Positions 13,108 to 26,018 are shown, counted from the first letter of the stretch. The stretch: 64,000 bases of DNA from Chromobotia macracanthus (GCA_036877525.1 JAZGTH010000011.1:4266001-4330000); one strand, 5' to 3'. Numbers and translations are program-made. The notes: generated by a model from the sequence alone, not told the origin.

Positions 13108-13290
13108 ACTGCAGGTGGTGTTTAGCACTGGCATTCTGTTTTTAGACCTCCGTAGATCACCTGATAAAACTCCCCACTGTTCTCCTCTCTCTCTACAACT
13201 GTTCTGTACACACACTACACACACAATTTGTTTTACACTGACAGATATTCTCAGTGTATGGGGTGATATGCTTGTCACCCAACACTTTCC
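13108..13290 (+). repeat. Local duplicate, copy 2
   Basis: Partner of 11838-12005, with GTAGATCACCTGATAAAACT and CCCCACTGTTCTCCTCTCTC aligned to the first copy. Both are preceded by TTTTACTGCAG. Confidence 0.65.
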
Positions 13291-13329
13291 TGCAGCGAAA
13301 ACCTGAAGTTTTACTCTAATTAACATACT

Positions 13330-13605
13330 GTGTATGTGTGTTGTCCTGGAATTCACTATGTTATGGGGACCAAATATCCCCACAAGTATAGTAATACCAG
13401 AAAATGTTGACCTTGCATGGACATTTGTAGGTACCCATAAGGAAACAAGCTTCTAAATCATACAGAATGATCCTCTTTTTTTATTTTTCTGTGATAGGTA
13501 GGTTTTTGGGTAGGGTTAGTGTAGTGGGATAGAATATACAGTTTGTACAGTATAAAAACCATTACGTCAATGGAATATTCCCATTAGACATGAAATACCA
13601 ACCAA
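13330..13605. repeat. GGGGACCAAAT dispersed repeat copy 1
   Basis: ATGTTATGGGGACCAAATAT, then CCCCACAAGTATAGTAATAC and TTTTGGGTAGGGTTAGTG. Related copies lie at about 35195 and 45560. Confidence 0.6.
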
Positions 13606-13800
13606 TGTGTGTGTGTGTATATTTTTAAAATTATATGTATGTATGATTCCATATGCTCTGTGTGTGTGTGTATTTGTGTGTATGTGATTCTATATACACG
13701 TTGTGTGTATATGTGTGTGTGTAGGTGTGATTATGTACTGTGTGTGTCTGTATGTGAGAGAAAGAGCGAGAGGGAGAGCGAGAGAGCGAAAGAAAAAAAA
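13598..13800 (+). repeat. TG-rich then GA-rich microsatellite
   Basis: Imperfect TGTGTGTA units followed by GAGAGCGAGA and a poly-A. Confidence 0.85.
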
Positions 13801-14422
13801 TGAGGGAACAAACTTGAATCTAGGTCGTGTAACAATATGCGGAGATACAGTTTGCAAATGCCCATAGGAGACAGTGTGTCGCAAGTGTTTCATCTCTGGT
13901 GTGTGTTGTTTTTTTTCTTTGTCAGTGCAAGTGATAGATGCATGTGATCATGAGCTTCTGCTGTGTATCAGGTCTGTCTGTGCATGTGTATGTGCTGTTG
14001 AGAGTGCTGACACCGCACACGAGCTGTTTGTGAATCACTTCAGTCTGCAGTAACGGCATGTTTATGCAGCACTTGAAGTAAAGACTTCTGTATGTGCATT
14101 TGTCTTGAGTGTTTATAACCATAAGCTTGTGGTCTTGCGGTCTGCCTATAGACTTCAGTCAGAATAGACACCATAATTAACTTTTAAGCTTTAGTCTGTC
14201 TTTCACTCTTAATTTTTTTATAGTGTCTTAAAGAGGATATATTATCCGTATGTTCTCAACGGTCCCCCTACACCAGAGCACAAACATTGGGCTGGATGAA
14301 ATGTTGAAATGTTTCACAATAAACAACAAGCATAAAACAGAGGTGTGACATTCTTTTCCTCTGTTTCTTTCTTTCTGGTTTAGCTTACGTCTGAGGATGC
14401 TTTGTAAATGATTCCACAATAC

Positions 14423-14745
14423 ACCCAGCTAACAGGGAACGTTCCCAAAGCACTGCCTAACAGTCCCTGAAAGTTCTCTTAAGGTTTTCTCAGTTATCAA
14501 AAACATTCTTGCAGTAACGTTAGTAGAACGTTATGTATATCATAAATCCAAAACATTATTTTTAAGTTGTTAGCAGAACTTTTAAAAATGTTACAGAATT
14601 AAAACAAAACGTTTGAAATAAAATGTTACAGAATTTTGAACATTCCTAGACCATTCCAAGCAACATTCTTAATGCATGAACATTTTTTGTTCCAAATGGA
14701 AAGTTGAGGGGGAATGTTTCTACAACATAAAATTGTTCGCTGGGT
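14423..14745 (+). mobile_element. MITE-A copy 5
   Basis: Starts ACCCAGCTAACAGGGAACGT and ends AAAATTGTTCGCTGGGT. Full length. Confidence 0.84.
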
Positions 14746-16620
14746 AGATGGAATTAAAAATGACCACGTTTTCAGTTTATAGATGGAATTGAAAAGGAAG
14801 TTATTGAGTCAGGAAATCTGTCCTTCCTGAGTGGATGTCAGAGAAACATCCATTGCACCTAACACTAACACTATTAGCATTGTAGCCGTTTCTACTGAGA
14901 TGGCTCTTTGTAGAGTAACATGCTTGTTTACGGCCCTCTGGCGCTTCACGCCGCATAGAATGTTCTCTCGGGTCCACAGGATTCCATTTGGCATCGGTCA
15001 GCGCCGCGGAATGACGATGTTGATAATGTTTCTGTGAAAAATATGTGCGGCTGAGTGGAATGCTATAAACGGATAAGCGTCTTATGTGCTTGTTTCCGCT
15101 GAAGGTCTGCTTGGAAGGTTAAGTGTTTCTATGTGCATTGACATTTACTTCAGAAGAGCAACTTAATTGGCAACACACATAGCCACCTACGCACACACGC
15201 TCAGACGGACACACATAAACATTTAATCTGAAATCGGTTTATGGGCTAAACAGAAGATTGAATAACGCACTTGGAATCTTTATATGAACACTTGTGTCTT
15301 AGCATGACTTGCAGGTATACAATTATGCATGAATAATTGTGAAATGTATACGCATAATTAATTTTCAGACATCTACAAAAATAGTGACAGATTTTTACTT
15401 GAGGGGAAATTTCGGCGCTCATTTCCGGATGGAAATTTTCCAGGAAGCCTTTGGAAAAAAATGGATTGTAGTGCTGTTTTTTTATTGCCAGTTCATTTTG
15501 AAGTAAAGCGCTTTCTACTCTTTCATAAAATGTAAACACTAATCGATTCTGCTTTCTCCTGTTTTTTATGAGTTGTGTCATGAATTTTTATTTGAATTTG
15601 CTCTAGAACTAAATAGCCAATGGAACAAACCTAATCCAGTTTGAGTTTTAACTGGTTTGTAAAGAAATGTAAAAGAAATATAAATGTAGCATTAGAATAT
15701 GATTTCCACTTGTAAATGTAGCTTTGTAGACTTGGCTTGTTGGTTCTTAAGACAAAATTTTTAATGCTCTCTTTCCTTGTAAGACATTTTGGATAAAGGT
15801 GTAAATGTAAAGAAAACCATAAAACACCTGTTTGGAAAGCTCGGTCCATGCAGGCATGTATTGGTGTGTGTGCTGTATGCGGCCTACTCAATAATGTTTA
15901 CAGTTTCCATCAGTTTTACGGTACCATCAGTCTTAAGACTGTCTGAAGCCAATTCTCTGGTTCATAGAGGGAGTTCTTCCATGAAGAAGCCTTCACTGGG
16001 ATTATTTTGACCCGGTTCACCCTCTGCAGATTGTATCTTGCAACTCTCTCTAGTTTTAAAGCGCTGGCAGGTAGTCCGTCCCAGTGGAGCCCGTTCTCAA
16101 GTGATGCTCTTCCTGCGAGCTCAAACGCAGCGTTTGTGTGCGCTCCGTATGTCAGATTGTCTTGCAGGGGTGAGATTTAAAGAACGCCACACTCTCGTTC
16201 TTTGCTTTGATGTGTCAAGTGCGCTCACAGAGTATTTGTTTGGCTTTGTCAGTATTATTGGCTCACCGCATTGTTGCGGCTGGCATTTCGTTGATGCATG
16301 CTGAGAGGCTCTATTGAAGATTACAGACCCGTGTTAAAGAGCGCCATTTGTTGCGTAGCACGTGACTTATGCCATCACCCTCAAAGGTGAAGTAGAGTTT
16401 GGCCAAATAGTTTGAGAACCATTCCAGTGCCAGACTCCTCCTGAGTGCACTGCTGTTGGTATCCTAAAAATGTGTTTTATATGCTCTGTTTGCAACTGTG
16501 ACCCATATTCAGTATTTTTAGCTTTTGTTGTGTGTGAAATGGTGGGGGATTTCTTCCATAAATGTGCATCAGTTTATATAAGAGACTGGGCTTTCTTGGA
16601 ATGCAGAAGTGCTGTATTGA

Positions 16621-16900
16621 TTAAACTGCAATCCATAACTTTTATTTGGTTCAAAATAAACAAACATCAGTTATTGGCACGTACATAACCGGTCAGTGTT
16701 CAAAACAATCTCTTTACCTTACTTCACAATGGTAAGCTTACAGTGGTGTACAATTTAAGATGTCGGGTATGATTTCCTGGGCATGTTTGGCTTTATTTGA
16801 CTTTAACATATGTGAAGAAAAGCACGTAAAGTAACCTGCAATTTCATGTTTCAAACAGAGATGGTGACAGAGAGGCACAAGTTACAGATTGCAGCTTTAA
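16621..16900. mobile_element. TTAA-bounded MITE-B copy 1
   Basis: Ends are TTAAACTGCAATCCATAACT and CAGATTGCAGCTTTAA, an inverted pair each closing on TTAA. The interior contains AACAGAGATGGTGACAGAGA. TTAA at both borders is the target site of piggyBac-type transposases. Non-coding. Confidence 0.78.
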
Positions 16901-18195
16901 TATGGCAACAACTGTACTGTATGTAGCAAAGAACTGTAATTCATTGGCTTTGTACTTATACCCTGAAAAATGGAGAAAAGTTTAATCTAATCTGAAAAGA
17001 AATGCTGAGAAACAAACAAGCGCTGTCATCCATGTTGAACATTGAGAGAACGTTTTTCCCTTATTACAATGCAGTTGATGAAACTGTGGCATTTGTGCTC
17101 ACAAATGAGCTGTTTGGAATCCCCATTTAGCATTGTAAGATGATGTATAGGCAGGCACAATCTGTAGTTAAAGCAATAATTGCCGTGGGCTTCTCTAATG
17201 ACTGTTGGTATTGCAGAGCTATGCTAAGCTCCACAGCGTCCCATTTATTCAGTTTTTATCCGTCCGCAGTTCGTTCTTGTCAGAGGTTTGAGTGTATGAG
17301 AAGTGGCCTGGCAGTTTCAACGTGGAGCTTGTGACAAATGGAGATGACTTAGGAGTTGCTTTCATACGCACTGCAGGGCAAACTCCCATTTTTCCCACCT
17401 AGTTTTAAGCGTGCAGTCCGTCTTGCTTGACTGCCGGTGTGTGTCTGTTGTGTCAAGAGGACCTGAAGGAGAGCGGTCTGAGAGAGAAAGATAGAGCGAG
17501 TGGAAGGTGGAAGGACGGCGAGTAGGAAAATAGAAATGAAATTTCTTGCAATGCTCCGAGGAGCCTTCGAACCCGGGGCCAAATCAGATATTGCAGGGGA
17601 AGTGAAACGAACCAGTGGGGTAGCGAGGCAGAAAGAGACAGAGCTGCTATCTGTTGCATGGACCGTCATAATGAAAACGTTTATGACTGGGGTTGTGAAA
17701 ACAGAAGCTTTAGGGCAACCGTCTGGAGACCTCTTTGATTGGCCTATACTCCCTTTGCCAGCCAGCGTTAGCGTTTTGAGGCTGCCTGTTTCTCAATACC
17801 CATGAGGTTCGCTTGTTTTCCTCACAAAACCCATCTGGGCCAGTGAGTATATTTTGTCTGTACCGCACAACAAAGTTCTCCCTTGATGAGGCTCCGTGTC
17901 TCTCAGTGGCTTTAGGATTTTGACCTGAAGTTGTTTTTGCATCTGCAGATCCACCAGGAAGAGGATTAGCGTAGCGGGGCGGTTGAGCTGCTTTTAATTA
18001 GCGCGTCTCTGTGTAAAAGCATCTGGTGGGTGAAAATAGTTTGGTTATTAAGAAGGGTACGATGATTTTGAACAAAAGGTCATAGCACAGATTATACTGA
18101 CTTATTGACTTGAAGTCTTACTCGTAGGAGCCGTGGCTCGTCAAGTCGTGCGGTAGATGTCACTGTGCTGTTATTTTAATTACGGTAAAGTTGCA

Positions 18196-18445
18196 CAATT
18201 CTCAATAGCAATTTTGATACCATAGCAAAATAATAAAGTTAGATATGAATAATTCATAATTAATCAGTGTTCATTTAAATATTAACAGTTTCTCAGCTAA
18301 ATATTAACAAAAATGGTAATTTTTGTTTATATTTAAATATGAATTATTAATAACATAATACTATGAGTATGAATTATTAATATATATCTTAAATGTGCAT
18401 TCAAAAGCATATTTTGCTGTGGTATCAATTTGCTATTGAGAAACG
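18196..18445. mobile_element. AT-rich MITE with about 32-bp inverted ends
   Basis: CTCAATAGCAATTTTGATAC at 18201 continues to ATAGCAAAATA at 18232. It is mirrored by TATTTTGCTGTGGTATCAAT, then TTGCTATTGAG, at 18410-18440. The interior is further palindromic around TATGAATAATTCATAAT. Non-coding. Confidence 0.72.
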
Positions 18446-18743
18446 TAAAATGTTACTGGTGTTAATATCATAAGTTGTAGTGTGTTGCCTTCTTGAACAT
18501 CAGTGAGTGTTTGTGCCTTGTGTTATCGTTGTGTATGAGTCTGTCTGTTCTCCTTAGTGTGACAAGCTGGATCTCAGCATCATATAACCACAGTGCAGAA
18601 GAACTCAAATGTGCAGAAGATGCCGGAAATCAAAAGAACATGCAGTTCTTTTCTTAAGGACAGAGGGTAGCTTTACTGCTCAGGGCACATCAGGGACTTT
18701 CACAAAATATACTGTCATTGATTCTCAAGGAAACAACACAATA

Positions 18744-19107
18744 TTAAAGTTTGTGTGAACCGGAAGTTGCACTTGACTTCAGCATGGTGATGTAGTTCAA
18801 AATGAAAAGGAAAAATGGGGGCGTGGCTTGTTTTTTTTCCCCACTGGGAATTGATCTAGAAAAGTAAGCTCTCAGCAGACTGACCATTGGAGAGGAGTGG
18901 TTAATGGCTCTGGCTCCGCCCAAGCCGTCAGACTGACTTCATTAAAGACGGATCATCATTTCAAAGGGGAGGTAAATTTTCAGATTTTGACTGAAGATTA
19001 TTAGGGCTCATGAACAAAAAAATCAATAATAATAATTATGTGCACGGATAAATCCATTATAATAAACACTGCACTATTCCACGAAAAAATAAGAATGGTA
19101 TATTTAA
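18744..19107. mobile_element. MITE-D copy 3
   Basis: Shares GAAGTTGCACTTGACTTCAG, GGGGGCGTGGCTTGTTTTTT and GGTTAATGGCTCTGGCTCCG with copy 1. It starts at TTAA; the right end is shortened. Confidence 0.7.
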
Positions 19108-21031
19108 GATATATGTAAGCTTATGTGGCAAGACTAATTTGTTATATTTAATTTCAGGATCAGTTTTGTATTTCAGCAACAGCTTTTTAGCACATACATC
19201 TTATTGCCAACTTCACCTATGTCCAAACGAGCCTATTTTTAAACATCATTTGCAGTGCTGAGTCTGTTCTCCGTAATTGTTGCATAAGCCGCTCTGCTCA
19301 TCCCCGAGGGTGCTCCTCAAGTTTCTTCCAGGCTTGGCTTGGTTCTTCACTGGGGACCAGCTGGGACGGACAGTGGCAGCAGCGTGTTGGGCCAGCGTGG
19401 GCCTTCCATCTCATTAATTAGCCAGTGATTGTGCTCAATCAGATGCAGATCTTCACTTCAAGGGCTGCATATCAAAGGCAGGAATCTGGCGGCTGGTTTA
19501 TTATTCACGGGGAGACCTAGTTATGTCAAGAGCATGCGAGAGAGGAGCTTGTAGCAACAGCGGGGGTGAGTGGCAGAGGAGATGCTCTACCCATGGAGAG
19601 CCTGAAAGATTAAAAAGGGTGGAGGCTGAGACATGCCTGCCTCTCTCCGGGGACTGAGCATTGACTCCCTCTCTTCCTTTATTATTTTCCCCCATTCTAT
19701 CTCTCTCTGTCTGTCCCCTTATCGTTCAGGCTCTGAGATACGATACCGCGTGCTGCAACACAAAGACCGAACAGATGCAACATTGATCTGCAGCGTCTCC
19801 AGCTGGATCACGGTGCTGGTTTATTCAAGCCCCTCATGCATGCAAAGACCAAACCCGCTCCTGTTTCTCTGTCTTATTAATGACAGAGCTCACCAGGGAC
19901 TGGGCACTGGGGCCCGGGGAGCCGTGCGGTAGCGTGCCATCGCTGCACCCGCCGGGACTGTCTGTCCATGCCTGTTTTTGGCCGACTTCCTGTTGTGAAA
20001 GCAGCAGCATGGCAGAGAAAGATGATTAATTTCACAGAGTAATCTGTCACACCGATCAGGCCCAGTGAGTTTCTGGGTACCAGGTTCTGTTCTTGCCGGC
20101 AAGACACAGACTTGTGAAGTCAGCAGGTGCCATGGGAAGCCTTGGATGCCCTCCAGAAAAGGGTCAAGGAGATTGGAGACGCTCACACTAAGCAGCTCTC
20201 CCTGCCAATCCGTGACTTTCAAGGCTTTTGATGGGTATAAGAATGTTATATATTGAGGACATTAGGACTGTACATTGACCATAACAAAAGGGCCATAGAA
20301 TGTAGTAAAAATGGCTAAGACCGCTAGTAAAACTTGTTCTGAAATTGCATTTTCGTTCCAAATTTGTGAAGCGAGCATTAATGATGTTTCATTCTCTGAG
20401 CTTTTAATTTTGTCTGAACAACCAAATGAGGATGAAGAAGTTGAGAAGTTCTGGCCTGGAGGTCAAGCTCTGTTGATACCACCAGCAGGAGCAGATAAAA
20501 CTGCCAACCCATGTGGCATACCCAGCATGCCTCAGTACTGCATTTCAGCTCGGCATCCTTTATTGATCGTACTCCGCCACGTTGATGTCGAGATGTAAAA
20601 CGTCCAAGAGCGACCTCATGGTCCGCACATTATCTGTGGCTGAGAGGGCACTAATGAAATTGGTTTCAAGCTCATCTGGAAAGTGCCCTCCGGTTTGATT
20701 TAATTAGCCAAATGTCTGCGCTCCCCATCCAGTCTGGAATAAAATGATTTTCAAAAGCTGAGAGTTGGTGGGTCACCACAGACTCCAGCATGGAAATGCA
20801 GGGGTTTTGTAACAAAACTCCTGTCAATCATTGACTACCAAAACATCTCAAAGTATTTTTTAACAACAAGTCCTGAAGCACTTAAATTTAAAGCTGTCTT
20901 GCATTTAGCCATGCTTTTTCCTCTTAAGCTTTACAGACGGTTTAGGCGATCTTTTCCAGAAAGATTTTTTTATGATGCTGGTTAGGTGGTGTAAGTAGTG
21001 AGTAAGTGGTTTAAATTTTATATATTTACTG

Positions 21032-21235
21032 CACTGTAAAAAAACTTTGCTGCCTTAAATTTTTAAGTTTAATCAATTTGGTTTTCAACTTTCTCTTTGT
21101 AATCTTGACTGGTGTGGGGTTGAGGTAACATAAGAAATAGTTGGAAAATTGCTTAACCTATTTTTTAAAAGTTATACCAGTCAGGATTTAAAATATTAAG
21201 TTGATATTAAGGCAGCAAAGGTTTTTTTTACAGTG
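21032..21235. mobile_element. MITE with CACTGTAAAAA inverted ends
   Basis: CACTGTAAAAAAACTTTGCT then GCCTTAA at the left, and TTAAGGCAGCAAAGG then TTTTTTTTACAGTG at the right, form inverted repeats of about 27 bp. CACTGTAAAAA ends are frequent among fish non-autonomous DNA elements. Confidence 0.75.
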
Positions 21236-21269
21236 TGTGGAAGAGACAGGGTCATAAAATGTTCATCCA

Positions 21270-21430
21270 ATCATTGCATTCAGTCCGAATGCAATGATAG
21301 GATGTCCTGCTTGCCTGTCAAAATATGTGTTTGCTCACTATTGGAGGGGGTGTGGCTTTGAAGAATGCTCTGAAGGGAGCGTGGGACTTGCTGTTGCTAG
21401 ACTCTCTGAAATTGCCTAGCCTATAAGTAA
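21270..21430. mobile_element. MITE-C copy 2, decayed
   Basis: Shares GGGGGTGTGGCTTTGAAGAA, CTGAAGGGAGCGTGG, GTTGCTAGACTCTCT and TTGCCTAGCC with the other copies. Its borders are no longer clear. Confidence 0.6.
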
Positions 21431-22069
21431 CACCAATCTCTTTAATGTCTACTGCTGTTTATCACTGTACTGTCTGCTGACCTCCATGATGTCACAAGGT
21501 CACATACAAATTCAGACACGCTTTACACAGATGTTGACAAGATTGAAAAGGCCAGACTTGTTTCAATTTGCTCTGAAGTCATCAGGGGTGACCCCTCAGT
21601 GAACCCTGGTCCACCTTAATTATTGTTCTTTCATAGAACCAGCATTAAGAAGGACTGCAGGGCTCTCCTTCCTAATTTATAGGTTCCCATTTCAGGTTAT
21701 TACCCAGTGCGTTCATTATACCCAGTCTGTAGCCGCGGGGGGCATGAGACAGTCTCGTCTGGCCCGGGAATGACAGAAATTGTCATGACTTATCATAATT
21801 GGACCATAAACATATGAAGGTAATGTAAGGAGCAATCATGGATCACATTCATCTAACAAGACTGTGTGAGTTTAATATTTGTTTTGTGTGAATGATTTCA
21901 GTACAGCGCATAGAGAAAACCCATTCGGCTGTTAGTTTATGAAGCATGCACATTTTTCAATGGTAAGATACTTTCCCAAATCAATTTGTAGGTTGACTTT
22001 TCAAAGTGTTAAGCAATCTAACATCCCAACCTCTGGCTCAGCCAATGGCATGCCACGAAAAATCCTATT

Positions 22070-22213
22070 TTTACAGTTGGTAGGTGCTTTTATCCAAAGC
22101 AACTTACAGTTGCATTCAAGCTGTACATTTGATGAGTAGGTGCGTGCCCTGGGGATCGAACCCACAACCTTTGTGCTGTTAACACACTGTTCTACCAATT
22201 GAGCTACAGAAAC
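22070..22213 (-). mobile_element. SINE copy 4 (reverse)
   Basis: On the minus strand: GTAGCTCAATTGGTAGAACA, GGTTGTGGGTTCGATCCCCA and an L2-type tail TTGCTTTGGATAAAAGCACC. Full length. A chance open frame reads through it. Confidence 0.8.
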
Positions 22214-22224
22214 ACTATTGTTAA

Positions 22225-22610
22225 TGAATATTTGTCTTGTTTTCCAGTACAAATCTTTAAATTCTTAAAACAAGATACACCAACCTCAGAAACAACACTG
22301 TGTAAGATATTAAGACATTTTAAGAGGATGTAACTTTAATATAAATAGATTTTGTCTGACCGCACTGGCTACTATTCTTTTAATTATAAATAAGTGGAAA
22401 AACAAGCTTAAAAATCTGCCAGTGCAGAAAGACTAATGCCCTGAAATTAAAGGTACATTATCTGAAAATAAGTCCTAATATCTTATGCAGTGTTGCTTCT
22501 CAGATAAACTGATCTTGCTTTAATAAGTATGTATTTTTTATTTGTCACTGCAAAACAAGTTTAAATAAGAAGTAAGAAATGCTGATGAAATGAAACTTAT
22601 GCACTGCAGT
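22225..22610. repeat. CTTAAAACAAGATACA dispersed repeat
   Basis: TTGTCTTGTTTTCCAGTACA, AATTCTTAAAACAAGATACA and GAAAATAAGTCCTAATATCT resemble a familiar fish dispersed repeat. It sits next to a reverse SINE. Family assignment is by memory only. Confidence 0.45.
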
Positions 22611-25009
22611 GTTGCTCTTTGACTCCAGGAAGTGATTGAGCACTACTAACATGGTATCTACCACAGGGGCAACAGCAATAACCACCAGGTTAGCTGAGTG
22701 TGCTGGGATTCAGTAACAGTCTGTAGGGGGACTGGATTTGTTTTTGTTTTTTCATCTCCCAACTTTCTCCCTCCAGACACCTTTATGAGAGAACAGAGAC
22801 ACTGTAGCTTTCTGTAGCTCCTTCCTGTTAAGGGAACGATGGGCCATCTGCCAAGAATCTGCTATTTGAAGAGTCATTGGACGATTACGTCTAACCACAC
22901 GACTCTGAAAGAGGGCGGAGCAATGCAGATGGCAGCTTTTGCTCACCCTTGAAGAACAATTATGTTCAGTCCAAGTTTCATACTGCAGGGAAACTGAGTC
23001 AGATAAAGCAGGTTCTGTAGCTGTCTTACTGTTGTTGAAACATTACCATGGAAAGCAGGTTCAAAATGGACCAAAGTAAATTAACCAAAGGGAACTAAAG
23101 CATAACAGTGGCTGGTATGTTTAGATTAGTATTTCTCTTATATGCAGGTAGACTATCTCCCCATCACTTACTCAGTGTAAAACTGCACAGACATAGGGAA
23201 AGATGGTCTCTCTCTCTTTCTATCTCTCTCTCTGCTCGCGTCCCACTGCAGAAACTTCAGCTTTACTTGGCATTGGTTCCAAAAGGACTGTCCTTGAGCT
23301 GTTATCTGCCACTGCTTCATAATGAACCTCATCCCGTGGGAGTAATGCTCAATAAAGTGATGGAGACGAGGAGAGAACAGACTCCAACTCCCAGACTGCT
23401 TTGTAATCTCATCATCTTCCATCATCCACTGGGGCTGCTTGCACCAGCCGGACTTAAGTTAACTTTCTAGGCACTTACTTGAACTTACTAACTTCCATAC
23501 TAGGTTTTGTGTAGGCACTTAAATTTGCACACTGATAAATACTACACTGTTGCACCATTAACCTTGAAAGGAATCCGTACATATAAATTAAATTAAACAC
23601 AAACAATATAAGTGAAAATGCCTGTAATTTTTGCCGCTTCTTAATTAGATACAGATAAATACTGAATACTTTGTCATCTTACAAATTTGAATGCTGCTTA
23701 TTGGATCAATAAAGATTAGCATATAATGCAACTGCAATACATTACTGAGAGTTTTCTTCAATAAATATGTCGGTTAACATGAGGTCACAGCTGTAGGTTT
23801 TAGTTACAGAAGTGCTGATTAAGTTTGCTGCTACCTCTATTTTCAGTTTATAGTTCTAATTTTAGTTCTCTTGATACGCCTTCAAGGTTTGAACCAAATA
23901 GGCCAAGCTGTCTAGTCCCAGGTGTGGGCGACTCAAAAGTTTCTGCAGCTCTTATGCTCAGTGATTTGAACCTTTATGAGGAAAACCAAACAGTGTTGCT
24001 GGCTTTTGTGCTGTGGTAAGTGGGTCGGCTGGTGCTGGTGTTGTACTTTAGTGCTTCGGGCTTTCTCATCATTAGCGGTGGGGTGGTATCAGAGGGTTCA
24101 GGTAATGCACTCCCACGGCACTCTAAGAAGTGGGGCCATCATTAATCAGCGAGACGCGGCACCGGAACCGAGCACATCATTAAGGGCCCTGAAATGCTAT
24201 GGGATGCAGGGGTCACGCTCCTCTGACCCTGCATCAATAAGGCCAGGAGGGGGTTGCAGTTCTGGGTGATGCTACGATGGGCCACACTGAGGCAGGAAGC
24301 AGATAGGCAGGAAGTTATTATTAAGGTGGTTTTGTTTAGAAGCAGTCAAGACTGCCATGCAAGTATCAGTGTTGATGCCTCAGTTACAGCCCCCTCTTTC
24401 CGAAACTCTGCCCCCAAAAAACAAGCACTCACACTGCAACGATTGGAGACTGTGGCCACATCTTTGTTTACCGTTACAGAGAGAGAAAAGAGTGATATTT
24501 CAGAGCAGCTATTTCAGTGCTATCTGTAAGGTAACGGATGTTTCTGTGTGTCATTTCATATAAAAACACTTACAGCACCTTTAAATGGCTGTATTACGTA
24601 GCGTGGAAAAGGCAGTGACCGTTTTGATGCTGCAGAGTGAATAGAGCACAGAGCCTTTCTGTGCCCTCAGAGAGAATCATTGTTCTAAAACTATAGCAAG
24701 AGAGAGGGTTTGGTTGTGAATGTATTCACCCCTTTGAAATGTTCCTACCTCAATTTTAAACCCATGAATCATATGCAATGTTTTGTGTAGAAAAACTACA
24801 ATCTGTTATTTTGTGTGGCTCACTGAACAAACCAGGTTACATCAGACTTGTGTGGGCTAGTTGTGTTTTAGAGGCTGACAACCAGGTCTGCATCAGCTTA
24901 ACCAGACCTAACCGAGTTGACCTAGATCCCTCTGCAGCTAATAAAGGTTAATAACCAGGTAATAGACCAGCTAATGAGCATAAATAACCAGTTTAAGGAG
25001 TAACATTTC

Positions 25010-25117
25010 CATTTTGCAACAAAAAAAGTTCAATTTTTTTGATTGTTCTAGGAGCATTTTTATAACTTTGAGAGCGCTCGTAGAAAACGTTCTGAGAACA
25101 TTCCCTGTTACCTAGGA
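25010..25117 (-). mobile_element. MITE-A copy 6, end fragment near exon a
   Basis: A reverse-oriented terminal fragment (TTCTGAGAACATTCCCTGTT, then ACCTAGG) ending only about 75 bp before the exon-a acceptor. The other half is missing. Confidence 0.65.
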
Positions 25118-25191
25118 AACTGTAACCCAGGGTCTTCCCGGGTCAAGTTCAACTGCTTTGATTAAATGTGTACTTCCTGTGTGTGTTTCAG

Positions 25192-25323
25192 GTCTTGGTG
25201 AACTCCATTACCCAGCCTGCACTGCTGTATGAGAATGTTGTGGTGAGCGAAGGGAACCCAATTTTGAGGGACATGCTCTTCAGCCCTGACCACCAATATA
25301 TCTACACGCTCACAGATAAAGAG
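25192..25323 (+). CDS. plxna1: plxna1 exon a: sema domain C-terminal segment
   Basis: This 132-nt exon (44 codons, phase 0 to phase 0) runs from an acceptor ending TTTCAG to donor GAG|GTAAGA. It encodes residues 1-44 of the visible protein, starting VLVNSITQPALLYENVVVSE and ending HQYIYTLTDKE. The segment ILRDMLFSPDHQYIYTLTDKE is the last beta-propeller blade of plexin sema domains and reads in frame into the PSI1 exon. The exon is isolated by more than 25 kb of upstream intron in this window and 9.7 kb downstream. The reading frame is set by the join to the next exon. Both splice signals are strong. Confidence 0.93.
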
Positions 25324-25987
25324 GTAAGACTTTAGGGACTAAACTGTTTTGTCTGTGATGGTTGATGTGTTCTTTTATTTGCCCGGAATGTTCTGAGGAA
25401 CCCTGCAGACAAGCAGTTTGGTTTGGTCACGCACCTGGATCCCCACAGATGCCGAAAAACAGAAGAAAACACAACAAATGACAGTCCAAGAAAAGACTTC
25501 TAAAAACTTGGCTCTTGAATTCTCTGTTTAAAGGTTACAGTTGAAACTGTTATTTTTGGTCAGATTTTCAATGAATAAATACACATTGATGATTGTCAGC
25601 ACATGTGGTGTGCTGTCGATTGTTACAGAAAATAATCTTCATTCAGTTTTGTAGAAATAAACAAAAACTGTGCAAGAATGCTCTTACTGTACAATAGAAA
25701 TCTGTCACACAGCTGCGCGCTGGTGTCATAAACTGCAGTGCATAACCCTGCAAGACAGATTTATTTTCTGCGGTAATCGACAGCATGCTTGGGTTTATCC
25801 CTGAATGCTTCTTTTAAAACAGAAATAGATTATTTTTGTCTTTGCATTGGGAGTCAAAAGTTTGGACGCCTACTCATTCTGAGATTTGTTTGAATACAGC
25901 GATTCAGATATGCCAAAAAAAATAGATGACAGGAAATCTGTTGGTATGTATATTTTTCCACATCCTGATTTTTATTCTGTGTGTAGA

Positions 25988-26018
<31 letters not shown>
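25988..26018 (+). repeat. (GA)n microsatellite
   Basis: Uninterrupted GA dinucleotides. Confidence 0.93.

Larger units (their letters stand above)
1..25191 (+). other. plxna1: Upstream plxna1 intron, no coding exon found
   Basis: This is non-coding DNA ending in the exon-a acceptor. I looked for sema-domain coding text on both strands and found none, so the upstream exon lies outside the window. The stretch holds MITEs, SINE pieces, a pentamer satellite and microsatellites listed separately. Between them the sequence is unremarkable AT-rich intron, apart from a few more complex stretches (about 9430-9860, 17940-18020 and 19370-20230) noted as possible regulatory DNA. That the whole stretch is one intron of plxna1 is inference, since the 5' boundary is not visible. 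Confidence 0.7.

Noticed and set aside
20311..20598. 95-codon frame starting MAKTASKTCSEIAF
   Set aside because: The composition looks protein-like, but I recognise no domain, see no splice or promoter context and cannot support coding. A search for homologues in other fish would settle it.
22001..22252. 83-codon minus-strand frame with VAQLVEQCVNSTKVVGSIP
   Set aside because: It is read-through of a SINE; the same peptide text arises from the SINE copies at 53688 and 57875.
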